Source: Avena insularis (lineage: Eukaryota; Streptophyta; Magnoliopsida; Poales; Poaceae). Taken from it: 64,000 nucleotides of DNA. Where the stretch lies: NCBI GenBank assembly GCA_023614405.1, contig CM042697.1, forward strand, positions 186,929,189 to 186,993,188, written 5' to 3'. The notes beneath the pieces are model-generated. The model did not search any database. It saw only the letters and a list, made by a program, of their open reading frames with translations, and had not been told where the DNA came from. The number at the start of each line of letters is the position of its first letter. Position 1 is the first letter of the stretch. The translations under genes were made by a program, and so were the position numbers. This document shows positions 1 through 11,400 of the stretch, in pieces.

Positions 1-1
1 G

Positions 2-1256
2 ACCAACCACGTGTCTTCAGGAGTTCTGAGCCAGAAGAGGAAGGAGTTCCGCAACTTGCGCCAAACCAATCGCACCGTGGCCGAGTACATTGAGGAGTTC
101 AACAACCTGTCCCGTTATGCACCTGAGGATGTTGACACTGATGCAAAAAGGAGGGAGAGATTTCTGGATGGCCTCAGTGATGAGCTTTCAGTACAGCTAC
201 TGGTGGTTTACTGCCCCACTTTCCAGGAGCTTATGGACAAGGCCAGGATCTTGGAAGGGAAGCACAAACAGGTGGAAAACCGCAAGAGAAAGAATAACAA
301 TCACCACTCTGGTTCACATCACATGTCTCGCACTTCATATGATGGATACTCCAAGCATGGAGGGAGTTACCATGGGAGCCATGACCGCCACCACCATGGA
401 GGCGATGGGCATCGTGATGACAACCATAGGAGCAACCACCACAGCCACAAGGGAGGACACTCTCACCACTCTGGAGGACACGGTGGACATGACTGCAACC
501 GTGATCGCAGCTTCGTGAAGAAGGATCTGAGTGAGGTGACATGCTTCAAGTGTAAGAAGAAGGGACACTATGCTGACAACTGTCCGGAGAGGAAAGGACT
601 GAAGCCAACCAACACCGAGAAGGCCACAGTGAACCACATGAATGTGGAGGAGATTCCAGATGAGCCTGACCTTGTGATTGGTAAGTTCCCAATCAACACT
701 TACCCTGCACTTATACTTTTGGATACTGGTGCATCGCATTCATTCATATCAAGGGCGTTTGTGGATAAGTATAAGTTACCTACTGAGTCCATGAAGAGGT
801 CTTTTAGAGTGAGTTCACCAGGAGGAGATATGATAGCTAGCGCGGGATGCCGTGATTTAACTTTGAGGATTGGAACACACAACTTCAGTGCACATTTGGT
901 AGTGTTGGATTCACAGGGATTAGATGTTATTCTGGGTATGGATTGGATGTCTATGCATGGGGGACACATAGATTGTGCACAGCGAGCCGTTTCACTCAAA
1001 ACCCCGGATGGTAAGAGGATTAGATTCAAGTCAGATGTACGGCCAGGAAGGTGTAAGTTGAATTCTCTTAAGGGGGTTAGCATGGATACTGTGCCAGTGA
1101 TTAGGGATTACCCCGACGTGTTTCCGAAAGAGCTGCCAGGGATGCCACCTGACAGGGAAGTAGAGTTTCTTATCGACCTGATGTCGGGAACAGGACCAAT
1201 AGCAAAGAAGCCATATAAGATGGATGTGGATGAGCTGAAGGAATTGAAGAAGCAGT
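2..1256 (+). pseudogene. Tekay gag C-terminal half and aspartic protease (5' part of split polyprotein)
   Basis: The frame is already open at the window edge, so the N terminus is missing; the codon at 11 is GTG and there is no reason to call it a start. In order: the end of the Retrotrans_gag domain (about 20-280), a histidine/glycine-rich linker (about 297-500; 20 His in 67 residues), a CCHC zinc knuckle CX2CX4HX4C (542-583), and a retropepsin with catalytic Asp in LLDTGASHSF (codon 722-724) and the second-lobe ILGMDW motif. It ends in the spacer before RT, where Tat1 interrupts it. Gag coats the RNA genome and the protease matures the polyprotein. No stop lies in this segment; it is broken only by the insertion and continues in frame at 14065. 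Confidence 0.9.
1252..1256. repeat. TSD GCAGT, left copy of Tat1 insertion
   Basis: The 5-bp GCAGT directly precedes the TGACATGG end of the Tat1 5' LTR and is repeated at 14060-14064 directly after its 3' LTR. This is the integrase staggered-cut signature and fixes both element ends. Confidence 0.95.
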
Positions 1257-1730
1257 TGACATGGTTATACCCGACGGGTACATAACTTCAGCATACCTGG
1301 TCCAGCCCAAGGAAGGCCCACAGCGGACATACGCTGGCCCATGAAGATTTTCGGGTGGCCAAGGCCCATGACGCCTTCGGATCCTTGGAGAGCAAGACTA
1401 GAGTTCGAATACAACTTGTAACCTACTCGTATCGGTACCCGAGACCTAGCCTCCTCATATATAAAGGCTAGGAGGGGCCAACGAGCAGGAGAGATCCATA
1501 CTTTCGTACACGCCTCCACGCCAGATCGAATCTGCGCACCCTGTAACTTTCGGTTCCGCCGTAATCAAAGAGCAGACAAGCAGGAGTAGGGTTTTCCCTC
1601 GGGGCCTGAACCAGGTAAATCTCGTGTCCCTGGTTGCTTGTCTGTTAACCGTGCCACGATCTCCAGCATCCCCATCTTCTCCAAAACCCAAGTCCATAAC
1701 AATGGGCATTGACGAGATTAAACCTCGTCA
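1257..1730 (+). repeat. Tat1 5' LTR (474 bp)
   Basis: Begins TGACATGG and ends CCTCGTCA, and matches 13581-14059 along its length. A TATA box (TATATAAAG) lies at 1458-1466 and should set the U3/R boundary about 30 bp downstream. The U5 region has a CAGGAGTAGG motif followed by a G-rich stretch that is also recognisable in the LTR of the other Tat element (63111-63667). Confidence 0.95.
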
Positions 1731-1732
1731 AT

Positions 1733-1750
1733 TGGCGCCGTCTGTGGGAA
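1733..1750 (+). promoter_or_regulatory. Tat1 primer binding site
   Basis: TGGCGCCGTCTGTGGGAA starts 2 nt after the 5' LTR and begins with the TGG expected to pair with the CCA end of a tRNA. This PBS type is common in plant Tat elements; tRNA-Arg has been reported for relatives, but I cannot confirm the tRNA from this window. Confidence 0.85.
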
Positions 1751-1859
1751 TTGGGGCTGCTGATTGTGCGGTCGTGACGGTTCCGACCCGATCGATCTAC
1801 AACTCCTCAGCGACGGAGAATCACCTCCTCTTCGGCACTTTCGACTTCACCGCCCACTC

Positions 1860-3812
1860 ATGGCCACCATGAAGGATTTCGAGCCCGTAGGCGACGGACT
1901 CGAAATTCTGTTCGGGAGCTTCTGCTTCCAGGTGGGACAAGCTGGTACCCTCCGCCTCCCTGAGCGGGTGCCCGTACCATCAATCAGGCCCGCTTCGTGG
2001 GCTCCACACCCTGTGCTACGCACGTCACCATCAACAGATGAGTTTTTCGACAGCAGCAGCTGCAACTCCGATCTGTGCGATCCACCTTCGGATGAAGGGA
2101 CCTACGGTTCCGAATCCGAAAGCTGCGGCAGCAGCCAACCAATCTGCAGGCGCTATCTGTGCGCCGCAATCATCCAAACCGACGAAGACACGCCTAACCC
2201 ACCGCCCAACCCCAACCCGCAGGGCCAAAACGGCGAAAACGGGGAAAACAGGGGCCACCTCATCCAACTTAGCAAAGAAGGATGGGCCGAAGCACGCCGC
2301 GCCGTCGCAGGCGAAATAGTCCTACCTCTGGACTCCCCACGTGACCTGCTGATGGCATACCACTACTTCCTCATCGAGGAGCACAAGAAGCAAGTCAAGA
2401 TGCAGGAGACGCTCGATAAGCAAGAAAGCAGCCTCACGAGTCCGGTCTTGACGAGCTGCGCTCTCCGCCATGGGACCCGACTCCAGCACAAACGGAAATC
2501 ACGGAAACAAGCATCACTCTCGGGTGGAAAACATGGACCCGAAGGAGCGGCGTGACGTGACCCGAACCCTCCACACATCGTTCATGGATATGGACGCCGA
2601 CGGCAACATCACCCCGAAGACGCCACAAGCCGCGATCATGGCATCCACTGCGTATCTTGCGGTTCACCCACCTCCGGAGGGACCGAAAGGGCCATGCATA
2701 GGTCCGCACTCACCGGACTAGGACTAATCGGAGCTGCGCTCCACGAAGACGCTCCTACGGAGCCGAAGAAGAAAGCTCCGGCCAGGCGCGACCGGAGCCC
2801 CACTCCCTCATCCGAAGATGAAGAAGAACACGATCTTCCTCGAAGAAAGAAGAGCTCGCACCGCCATAAGCACGACTACGACGCCAGGGACAAGCTTACA
2901 CAGCGCAAAATCGACAAAGCACGTGCCAAACGCGCATGCTCATCCGAATCTGAGATGGATGAAGACGAAGGAGAACTCTGCGGGGCTCGATGCTTCAGCA
3001 GACCCGTCCGGCGAACACAGATGCCACGCAACTTCAAGCTTCCTTCGGATACTCCAAAGTTCAACGGCACGCAAGATCCAAAGTCCTGGCTCAGTGACCA
3101 TCTATCATCCGTTAAACTTCACGGAGGCAGCAAAGAAACCGCCATGCAATGCCTTCAGTCAGCGGTGACGGGTCTGACACGCTCAGCAGCCTATCATCAG
3201 GATCCATCAGAAGCTGTGAGGAGCTCGCTTATAGCTTCATCCGAAACTTCAAAGGCACCAGCAAAAGGCCCGCCTCAATCGAAGAGTTGCGAGCCTGCAC
3301 TCAGAGAACAGGTGAATCTATTTGCTCGTACATACTACGCTGGTCCACGACCAAGAACTCCGCAGCACACATCTCCGAAGAACGGGCCATCGACGCCTTC
3401 AGGGACGGCGTCAAACGCCCAGACTTCAAGGAGAAACTTGGACGCGTAAAGCCCAAGACACTCGACCAGCTCATGGAAATCGCCAATAGTTGGGCAGATG
3501 GCGAAGATTGCATCCAGCGGGCGCTTCAAGAAGACGACTACGGCCGAAGACGCGAACGCCGCAGCAAGAGGAGACCGCGCGTATACGAGGACCGCGACGG
3601 ACCCGACATATTCGCAGCCGGCTACGCCGACCGCCGTAACGACAACAGCCGCAGCGTGAGGATATCGCAGCGAAACTTCGCGACAACGGACGACCAACGA
3701 TGCGTAGCAACGCGACTGCGACAACGGACCTTCAGCATTCGACAAACTTTCGGGTCCATGCACCATCCACTTCTACATCGACAAACAAGACGGCAAAAAG
3801 AAAGCTAGCCAC
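1860..3812 (+). pseudogene. Tat1 gag, frameshifted
   Basis: The likely start is the ATG at 1860 (MATMKDFEP) after a 110-nt leader; the frame is open upstream from 1764 but without an ATG. An acidic/polar N-terminal region (to about 2460) is followed by a basic linker and a Retrotrans_gag core (about 3040-3500, including the NFKGTSKRPASIEELRAC and SICSYILRWS stretches). The coding phase changes near 2450, near 2690, near 3160 and again before 3813, so no intact Gag can be made. The C-terminal stretch HMLKDCREF lies where the nucleocapsid region is expected; a clean CCHC knuckle is not seen. Confidence 0.85.
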
Positions 3813-4820
3813 ATGCTCAAGGACTGCCGCGAGTTCCAGAAACTCAGCGAAAGCATGGTACAGATGAGGCAACAAGCTCCAATTCCTGCGTTCGGAAACG
3901 CACTTGCGCCAGGCGAAATAGCACACGGAGCTCCTCCACCGCCGCCTATCGGAGGCCCACATCAACCAGCCGCACCAGCGCAAAACAACGCCGGAGTCGC
4001 ATACCCCCCACCAAAAGGAGCACTCAATATGATACAGAAAGGACGCCCAACCAACAGGGTACAAAAGAAGATCACCCGCCAAATCAATATGGCCGTGACA
4101 ACTCCACCTGCCATCCCTGAGTACCTCAGCGGATCGGAGTCCTGCATCACATTCACTCGCGCGGATCACCCTATTCAGATCCCTCGCCCAGGTCATGCTG
4201 CCCTGGTGCTGGAGGCGCAGATCGGAGGCTTCGAGATGAGTCGCGTCTTCATGGACGGCGGCAGCGGCATCAACCTAATATTCGCAAGCACTCTAGCAGC
4301 TATGCGTATCCCGCAATACAGCCTGGAACAATCAGACACAACGTTCCACGGCATTGTCCCAGGGAAGGGCATCTTCCCCCTGGGCAAAATAGGGCTCGAC
4401 GTCATCTTCGGGACACCGGACAACTTTCGACAGGAGCGCCTAGAATTCGAAGTGGTGGACTGGCCATCGCAATACCACGCCATCCTAGGACGCGTAGCAT
4501 TTGCAAGGTTCCTGGCCGTCCCACACTATGCATACCTACTACTCAAAATGCCAGGACCAAGGGGCGTCATTACAGTCCACGGGAGTTTCACCCGATCGGA
4601 CCAATGCGACAGGGATTTCAACAAAATCTCCCAGTCTTTCAGCATGCAAGACGAGCTCGTAAGGCTCCGCGAAGTGACAGACAATGGGCTACCCCCAGTC
4701 ACCAAGCAGAACACACCTGATATGTCTTTCGACTCCACCATCAACACCAAAAAAGTACAGGTCCATCCAACGGATGCCTCCAAGACGGCGCTAATCGCCA
4801 ACGACCTCAACACCGCATAG
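3813..4820 (+). pseudogene. Tat1 aspartic protease region ending at an in-frame UAG
   Basis: One open frame of 335 residues begins in the nucleocapsid-like end of gag. The catalytic motif is FMDGGSGINLI (Asp codon 4254-4256; DGG in place of the usual DS/TG is common in this lineage), with the flap region FHGIVPGKGIFPLG and second-lobe AILGRVAFA downstream. It ends with TAG at 4818-4820. Reading past that codon in the same frame gives ESALVEFLREH and the start of the RT region, so the stop sits exactly at the protease/RT boundary. The same codon in near-identical sequence occurs in the Tat element at 59886-59888. Confidence 0.85.
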
Positions 4821-6130
4821 GAAAGCGCGCTCGTCGAATTCCTCCGTGAGCACCGAAATCTTCTTTGGTGTCCTGCGGACATGCCGAGTTCGAGGAATTC
4901 GCCGAGCACTCAATGTCTTCCCAAACACCAAACCAGTCAAGCAGTCCATCCGAAGACGCCGAGCCCTGAGCGAAGCTATCGGCAAAGAGATCAACAGATT
5001 ACTCGCAGCAGACTTCATCCAGGAAATCAAGGAAAGCGAATGGCTGGCAAATACAGTGATGGTCCCGAAGAAGGACACGGACATCCTGCGGATGTGCGTG
5101 GACTTCACGTCACTGAACAAACACTGCCCTAAGGACCACTTCCCTCTCCCTCGGATCGACCAGATCATCGATTCGACTGCAGGTTGTGAGAAACTCTCCT
5201 TCCTCGACGCCTACTCAGGCTAATAATCAGATTCGACTCAAGGTCGAAGATCAAGAGAAAACGGCGTTCATCACACTGTTCGGAGTATACTGCTACAACA
5301 CAATGCCCTTCGGGCTAAAGAACGCGGGTGCCACGTACCAGTGATGCATGCAGGCCTGCCTCAAGGACCAGATCGGTCGCAACGTCCAAGTCTATGTCGA
5401 CGACATAGTCATCAAAACCAAGGAGGCAAGAACACTTATCGACGATCTCCGCGAGACGTTCGACAACCTTGATCGCTACAGGATCAAGCTCAATCCAGAA
5501 AAATGCGCCTTCGGCGTCCCCTCAGGTCAGCTGCTCGGATACTTCATCTCTCAACGAGGGATCGAAGCAAACCCGAAGAAAATCAAAGCTATCATGACAA
5601 TGGAGAAGCCGAAAAACCTCAAGGGCGTTCAGCAGCTCGCAGGGCGAGTAGCGGCACTAAGCAGGTTCATCAGCCGCATGGGCGAGAAGGCCCTACCATT
5701 TTACCAACTGCTGCGCAAAGCAGACAAGTTCGAGTGGACACCAGAAGCCAACGACGCATTCGAAAACCTCAAGCGGCTCCTCTCCACCTCGCCCGTTTTG
5801 GTCACGCCAAAAGAGCGCGAGCCCCTGTTGCTGTACATAGCAGCCACGCACTGTGGTCAAGCAGACTTGTGGTCGAATCGACCGAAGAAGGCAAGACCCA
5901 TGGGGTACAACGCCCAATTTACTACCTCAGCGAGGTTCTCACTCCAACAAAACAGCGGTACCCGCACTACCAGAAGCTGGCCTACGGCGTGTTCATGATG
6001 GCTCGACGACTGAGCCACTACGGTCGTCAACGAGGCACCCCTAAACAGCATCCTGAACAATCCAGAGGCCACAGGACGAGTGGCCCTGTGGGGCATCGAA
6101 CTATCACCACTGGACATCACCTACGATAAG
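4821..6130 (+). pseudogene. Tat1 reverse transcriptase and first RNase H, degenerate
   Basis: RT motifs are recognisable: a KEINRLLAADFIQEI stretch (about 4985), LRMCVDFTSLNKHCPK (about 5088), FPLPRIDQIID (about 5140) and the catalytic YVDD (5393-5404), followed by LGYFISQRGIEANPKK. Damage includes a frameshift after 4880, a stop with one extra base at 5221-5223 (after DAYSG), and a TGA at 5342-5344 where relatives have Arg. The Ty3-type RNase H follows (about 5730-6015; YYLSEVLTPTKQRYPHYQKLAYG) with frame changes near 5860 and 6015. RT/RNase H would copy the RNA genome to cDNA; this copy cannot do so. Confidence 0.86.
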
Positions 6131-6302
6131 CGACACGCAATCAAATCTCAAGTCCTTCCGGACTTTACGGTTTGGATGGAGCTACAGCTGCGACACCCAG
6201 CACATGTCGCATCTGGACAATGCATTTTGATGGCTCCAAAGCGAAGCGGAGTGGGGCGAGTCATATTGACCTCCCCGCAAGGTGACAAGATGAAGTACGT
6301 CC
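6130..6302 (+). pseudogene. Tat1 second (archaeal-type) RNase H, N-terminal part
   Basis: A HFDGSK motif (about 6222-6240) and LTSPQGDKMKYVL (6268-6306) are the first strands of the second, archaeal-type RNase H that marks the Tat lineage. The two motifs lie in different frames, so an indel separates them (near 6245). The C-terminal half (NEAEYEALIHG, YGDSNLVVQQ) continues in the intact frame that starts at 6303. Confidence 0.8.
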
Positions 6303-8006
6303 TTGGATGAAATTCGAGCCTCCAACGAGGCCGAATACGAGGCCCTCATCCATGGCATGCGGATGGCAAAAATATGCGGCGCAACGCGCCTGGTCATCTA
6401 CGGTGACTCCAACCTTGTCGTCCAGCAGACGATGAATGAGTGTGACGCACACGCCGAAAACATGATAGCGTACCGCGCACTATACAACGCACTCGAAGGA
6501 GAATTCGACGGCTGCGAACTTCGGCACGTTGGAAGAGAGAGCAACGAGGAGGCCGACAGACTCGCCAACATCGGCTCGACTTGTGCAAAAGTACCACCAG
6601 GTGTGTTCCTCGAACAGATCTGCGTGCCATCCATCAAGCGGAAATTCCCCAAGGGATCACCGGAAGAAGCAGAACACTCGGGGGCTACGCTACCCGAAGG
6701 ACAGGAAGGACCCGAAAAGTTGGATACCGAAGTCGCCATGGTCAACCTGACGCAGGTCATGGCAGTCGAAGAAACTTGGACACGCCCATACCTCCGAAGC
6801 ACGATAAACGGAGAATTGCCAGACAGCCCGACAGATGCCCGGCGCATATCTCGTCGGTCAAAAGCCTTCACCATCATCAACGGCGAGTTGTACAAACGCA
6901 GCATTACAGGCGTCCTACAACGGTGCGTCACCATCGACGACGGCAAGGCCATACTCCAAGATATCCACGAGGGCATCTGCGGCCACCATGCGAGCGGCGC
7001 TTTTTGTCGCCAAAGCTCTCTGAGCAGGATTCTATTATTGGCGGCAATGAGCACGCAGGACATCGTCCGAAGATGCAACGGGTGCCAACGGTTCGCCGAC
7101 AAACCACACGCACCTGGGTCCGAACTTCGACCCATACCCATAGCTTGGCCTTTCGCTCAATGGGGCCTTGACATGATCGGCAAACTGCCAAAATCCTCGA
7201 AGGGAGGACACGTCTTCCTCTTGGTCGCAGTCGACAAATTCACCAAGTGGATCGAGGCCATGCCAGTCACCAACCAGAAGGGCAAAACCGCCGTCAAGTT
7301 CTTCGAATCCATAATCTACAGATTCGGCGTACCGCACAGCATCATCACCGATAACGGATCAAACTTCATCTCCGAAGAATTCCAGGACTTCTGCGAAGGC
7401 CTCGGGATCAATATCACGTACGCCTCAGTGGCGCACCCGCAAACAAACGGGCAAGTGGAAAAGGCCAACGGCCTAATCGGCGCTGGCATCAAGAAACGCC
7501 TCATGAGCTCACTCGAGCACAAAGCTGGCAACTGGACGAAAGAGCTACCGTCTGTCCTGTGGAGCTTACGAACTACGCCAAACAGCTCCACCGGTTACAC
7601 ACCGTTCTTCATGGTACACGGAGCTGAGGCGGTGCTACCAGCCGAAGTACGTCACCAGGCTCCACGAGTCGTCGCTTACAGCGAAGCCAACTCCACGGCC
7701 ACACTCGAAGATGCCGCCGACACACTCGACGAAGCACGGGATATAGCAGCAGCTAGATCCGCGGTGTACCAGCAAAGTCTCCGCAACTATCACAGCCGCC
7801 GGCTGCGCCCAAGGTCCTTCGTCGAAGGAGACCTCGTCTTGCGACTCAAGCAAAAGCGACCGAACAAACTCGAGTCGCCATGGGAAGGACCCTACGCCAT
7901 CACCGAGGTCATCCCAGGTGGCGCCTATCGCCTCAAGCACGTGGAGTCTGGAGTCGCATACTCCAACCCATGGAACATCTCGCACCTGCGACGATTCTAC
8001 CCATAG
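6303..8006 (+). CDS. Tat1 second RNase H C-terminus plus complete integrase (567-codon open frame)
   Basis: Residues 1-92 carry the C-terminal half of the archaeal-type RNase H (NEAEYEALIHG, YGDSNLVVQQ, HVGRESNEEADRLAN). Integrase follows: a zinc-binding HHCC region (CGHH near 6980, CNGCQ near 7075) and a catalytic core with Asp (7170-7172, GLDMIG), Asp (7350-7352, ITDNGSN) and Glu (7458-7460, GQVEKANG), i.e. the D,D-35-E arrangement. The C terminus ends NISHLRRFYP with no chromodomain. Integrase inserts the cDNA. This is the only long uninterrupted retroelement enzyme in the window. The ATG at 6303 is unlikely to be a natural start: the protein would be cut from a polyprotein whose upstream part is broken. 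Confidence 0.9.
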   Translation: MDEIRASNEAEYEALIHGMRMAKICGATRLVIYGDSNLVVQQTMNECDAHAENMIAYRALYNALEGEFDGCELRHVGRESNEEADRLANIGSTCAKVPPGVFLEQICVPSIKRKFPKGSPEEAEHSGATLPEGQEGPEKLDTEVAMVNLTQVMAVEETWTRPYLRSTINGELPDSPTDARRISRRSKAFTIINGELYKRSITGVLQRCVTIDDGKAILQDIHEGICGHHASGAFCRQSSLSRILLLAAMSTQDIVRRCNGCQRFADKPHAPGSELRPIPIAWPFAQWGLDMIGKLPKSSKGGHVFLLVAVDKFTKWIEAMPVTNQKGKTAVKFFESIIYRFGVPHSIITDNGSNFISEEFQDFCEGLGINITYASVAHPQTNGQVEKANGLIGAGIKKRLMSSLEHKAGNWTKELPSVLWSLRTTPNSSTGYTPFFMVHGAEAVLPAEVRHQAPRVVAYSEANSTATLEDAADTLDEARDIAAARSAVYQQSLRNYHSRRLRPRSFVEGDLVLRLKQKRPNKLESPWEGPYAITEVIPGGAYRLKHVESGVAYSNPWNISHLRRFYP

Positions 8007-8168
8007 CAATGGGCAATGTACCCCTTTTACTTTCAATAAGGCTTACAGCCAAGGCTACTCAGCCGAACCATGTACCTTCTCCATTACGCTACAAATAAAG
8101 CTAAGTGTCTCGCTCCCAACCTTCGAGTGACTATTTCTCTGCAACTTTGATTACATGCTACTAACGCA

Positions 8169-8401
8169 CTCGGGGGCTCCCCCCACCTCACGATTTCATC
8201 GACTGAGGACAAAACGTGTATACCTGAGTAGCTGACCACGTCAGGCAAACGAAAAGGGCACGTACTAAATCAAAAGCACTGCGTGCTCGGGGGCTCCCCC
8301 CACCTCACGATTTCATCGACTGAGGACAAAACATGTACACCTGAGTAGCTGACCACGTCAGGCAAACGAAAAGGACACGTACTAACTCAAAGCACTGCGT
8401 G
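8169..8401 (+). repeat. Two-copy 117-bp tandem repeat downstream of Tat1 integrase
   Basis: Copy 1 (8169-8285) and copy 2 (8286-8401) are nearly identical. Each starts CTCGGGGGCTCCCCCCACC and contains CTGAGTAGCTGACCACGTC. A third copy begins (CTCG at 8402) and breaks off. The start resembles the CTCGGGGGCTAC motif that precedes the 3' LTR. It occupies the space between integrase and the antisense gene (8007-8491), where I see no ORF. Confidence 0.85.
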
Positions 8402-8491
8402 CTCGCTAACAAGCGAACCTTTACAACAAAGGGCACATACACGCCCAGCCGCAATATACAAATTTTACATCTATCTGTTTATTTTCAGGTT

Positions 8492-11400
8492 CTACCTATT
8501 CTGAAGAATAGCCTGAGCACGTTGCTCAAACAAATCTACAGTCTGTTCGGCATACTGCCTTATAGCCGCGTAATACGGACGCATATTCCACTCGCCACCA
8601 TCTGGCCGAGGAGGTGGCCCAGTCGCCACAGCAGCCAAATCTACATCAGGGCGATGCACCCTCACAAGAGACAAGGCAGCCTTCACCCCTGCGACAAGCT
8701 GCTGCCGCACCAGCTCCTTGACATTGCTGGCACTCCGAAACTTCGCCAGAAGACCTGCAAGGGTCGTCGGCACGCCATCCAACGGAAACATGACGTGCAA
8801 CACCGAGGACAGTGATGTCTGCACCTGGCGGAGCACCCGCGAAACCTGGAAGACGCGATCCTGCACCGTCGCCAGAACCATGGCACGATCGCGATCCATC
8901 CAAAAGAAGCCACCGGCTTCCATGTCCTGTTGAGTCAAGCAATTGACTCGAACAGCAATGCGCTCCTTTTCTTCCTTCGGAGCAAGATTCGCACCTGCGA
9001 CAACAGCACAGAACAAGAGTAAGGCCAGCAGGCTCACCCGAAGAACTAAGCTACGACCCGAAAGAAGGACCAACTTACACTGCAGCTGCTCGGACAGCCG
9101 ACCCAGCTCCGCCATCAAGTATTCCTCTCTGGCTGCACTACGGTCTGCCTTGGACTTCCAAACGTCAGCACGACCGCGTAGCCCAAGCAAATCCCTCTCC
9201 AAGCTGCGTACACGATCCCGAAGAAAAGCGAGCTGCGAGGTATCATCCAACGATGCTCGCAAGGGCCTTTCGGATGAAGTACCAACTGGGTCAACACCCG
9301 AAGGAACCTAAAGCAGAAGAAAAAGAAGGCACACCGATACTCAGCCAAAGATAAAAGCCCAACTCGGAGGAATTCATTAAATAAGGCCACTGCGTGGCTC
9401 AAGAATGGTGCTACAAAAGATATTTACAGCAAAAATAAACTACATACTACCCTACATCTCCTATGCCTAAGGCGTAGGACACCGAGTCGCCTCAGAGCCA
9501 GACTGCCTAGCTTTGGCCTCGCCCTGCTTTGCCAGCAGACAACAAGTCAATGAGCTTGGGCCCATATCGTCTCAGGCGAGCGGAGTAAGCAGCGAAGGCT
9601 ACCTCTCATCCATCCGCAGCCGTCAGCATCCGAGAAGTGATCTGGGGCAAGTCCAGCTCCGCCCCAGCCGCCATGGCCATCGCCAGCCCGACGGATGCGC
9701 CGATGCCCTTCTACTTGCGCTTGTACGCTTGCCGAGCGCTGTGAGCCTCTCGCCAGAAAGCACCCACATCTTCAAGGGTTGCGCCCTTCGGGAAGAACTC
9801 CTGGTAGAAGCGACCAAGGACCTCCTTCGCCTTGGCAAGGGAGTTGACGACGGTACTGCAGCGGTCTTCGACCGCCACAGTGGCATCATCCAGAGCACTC
9901 CCGTGCTCCAGAGCACTGCGGTCGAACTCGATGCCTGCGGCATCTGAGACAAAACAGAAAAAAAAAACATGAAGAAAAGCAAAATAGAAGAAGACCCGAA
10001 GAAAAAGGAGCAAGTGCAAAAGCTAGCACTCACCTGAAATTGCCTTGGCAGCAGCCATGAACTTCTCCGCCGCCCCCCTTTCACGACCTGTGGCTTCCCG
10101 CTGCAGACGCTCTTTCGCTTCGGCTGTTTTCGTCAGCTCCAGCTCAAGGCGCTCTTTCGCCTCGGCAGCCTTCTGCTCCAATTGGCCAAGGCTCTTCTTC
10201 AGAGCATCAACCTCACGAAGAGAGTCATTATGCTCCTCTACATTTACAACAGGCAAGTTTCAAAGCAAAGCACCAGGATAAGCAAGAAATGTAATACAAG
10301 GCATACGAATACCTTGAAGTTTCGCCTCAGCGTCAAGCGCCTCCACCAGCCGCTTGGCCTCTTGGACAAAAGGCTGCTGGAAAAGGCAATAGCAGTAAGA
10401 GCAGGACTTGGGGGCTACGCCCAAAACACAGAAGCAAACACAACATCAGCACACGAAGACGCTGGGCTCCCGTGACATGAAGTGCATAAACTTACGTGTT
10501 CAAGATTTAACCCGCAGGCCCGCCTGCAACATCCTGAGGCGCAACCACCAGCCTCTCTTGCACAAGAGGAACTGGCGCAGCACCACCCGAAGTCGCCACC
10601 GCCTGCGGAGGGGGCGACGCAATGTTCGACTCCCCCATCATCTTGCGCGCTCCATCACTCGAGCCATCAGAGGATTGCCTGAATACGAAGCCAATCAACA
10701 CAAAGCAAAATAACAAGTGAACAATGACAACAGTGGCAACAAGAACACTTACGAGCCCAACGCTCAGTCGAAGATAGGAGAAGCCCTCCGGCCCTCTTCT
10801 CCTCCTTCTTCTCCTCCTTCTTCTTCCTTCTTCCGCTTTTGGCGGGTGCGAAGCAACAGCTCGCACAGAACGGCAGGAATGGGAGAAGACGAACCCCCAA
10901 CATCATCATGACGCCAAGACCCCGAGGATTTCGAGTCGGAGGAGTCGAGGCATCCAAGACTCGCCGAGCTCTGTGATCGCCACTCGAATGATCTTCACTC
11001 GATTCGTCGGCATCCTCCGCCGGAGATCGCGCCGAAGGAAGCTCGGACACGGAATCCACCACTTCATTATCCAGGGCATTCGGATACCTTTCGGGCAATG
11101 GTGGCGCCATGCCTGGCACTTTGAAGCTCTAGAAGATGAGAAGAAACTTTGTTAGCAAACAAAGGGCACAAGTACACAACTGACAAAACATAAGGGAAGC
11201 ACTACATGCGCAAATCTACACCTTTGGCACGGCCAACGTCGACGAAAAGGGCGGAGTCAACGACTTCCCCGGGATTTCCTCGTCGGCCTTGAACTTCAAC
11301 AGCACGCGAAGAGCACCACAAGTTCCACCGGAGATTTTCTCACCAAACCCTCGCCGGATCACGGCGCCCAGAGTAAAGGAACATCGGATGCGCCGCCTCG

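Noticed and set aside
11..13. GTG as start of the first long ORF
   Set aside because: The frame is open to the window edge and lies inside a gag domain; plant genes do not normally start with GTG. The ORF is simply truncated by the window.
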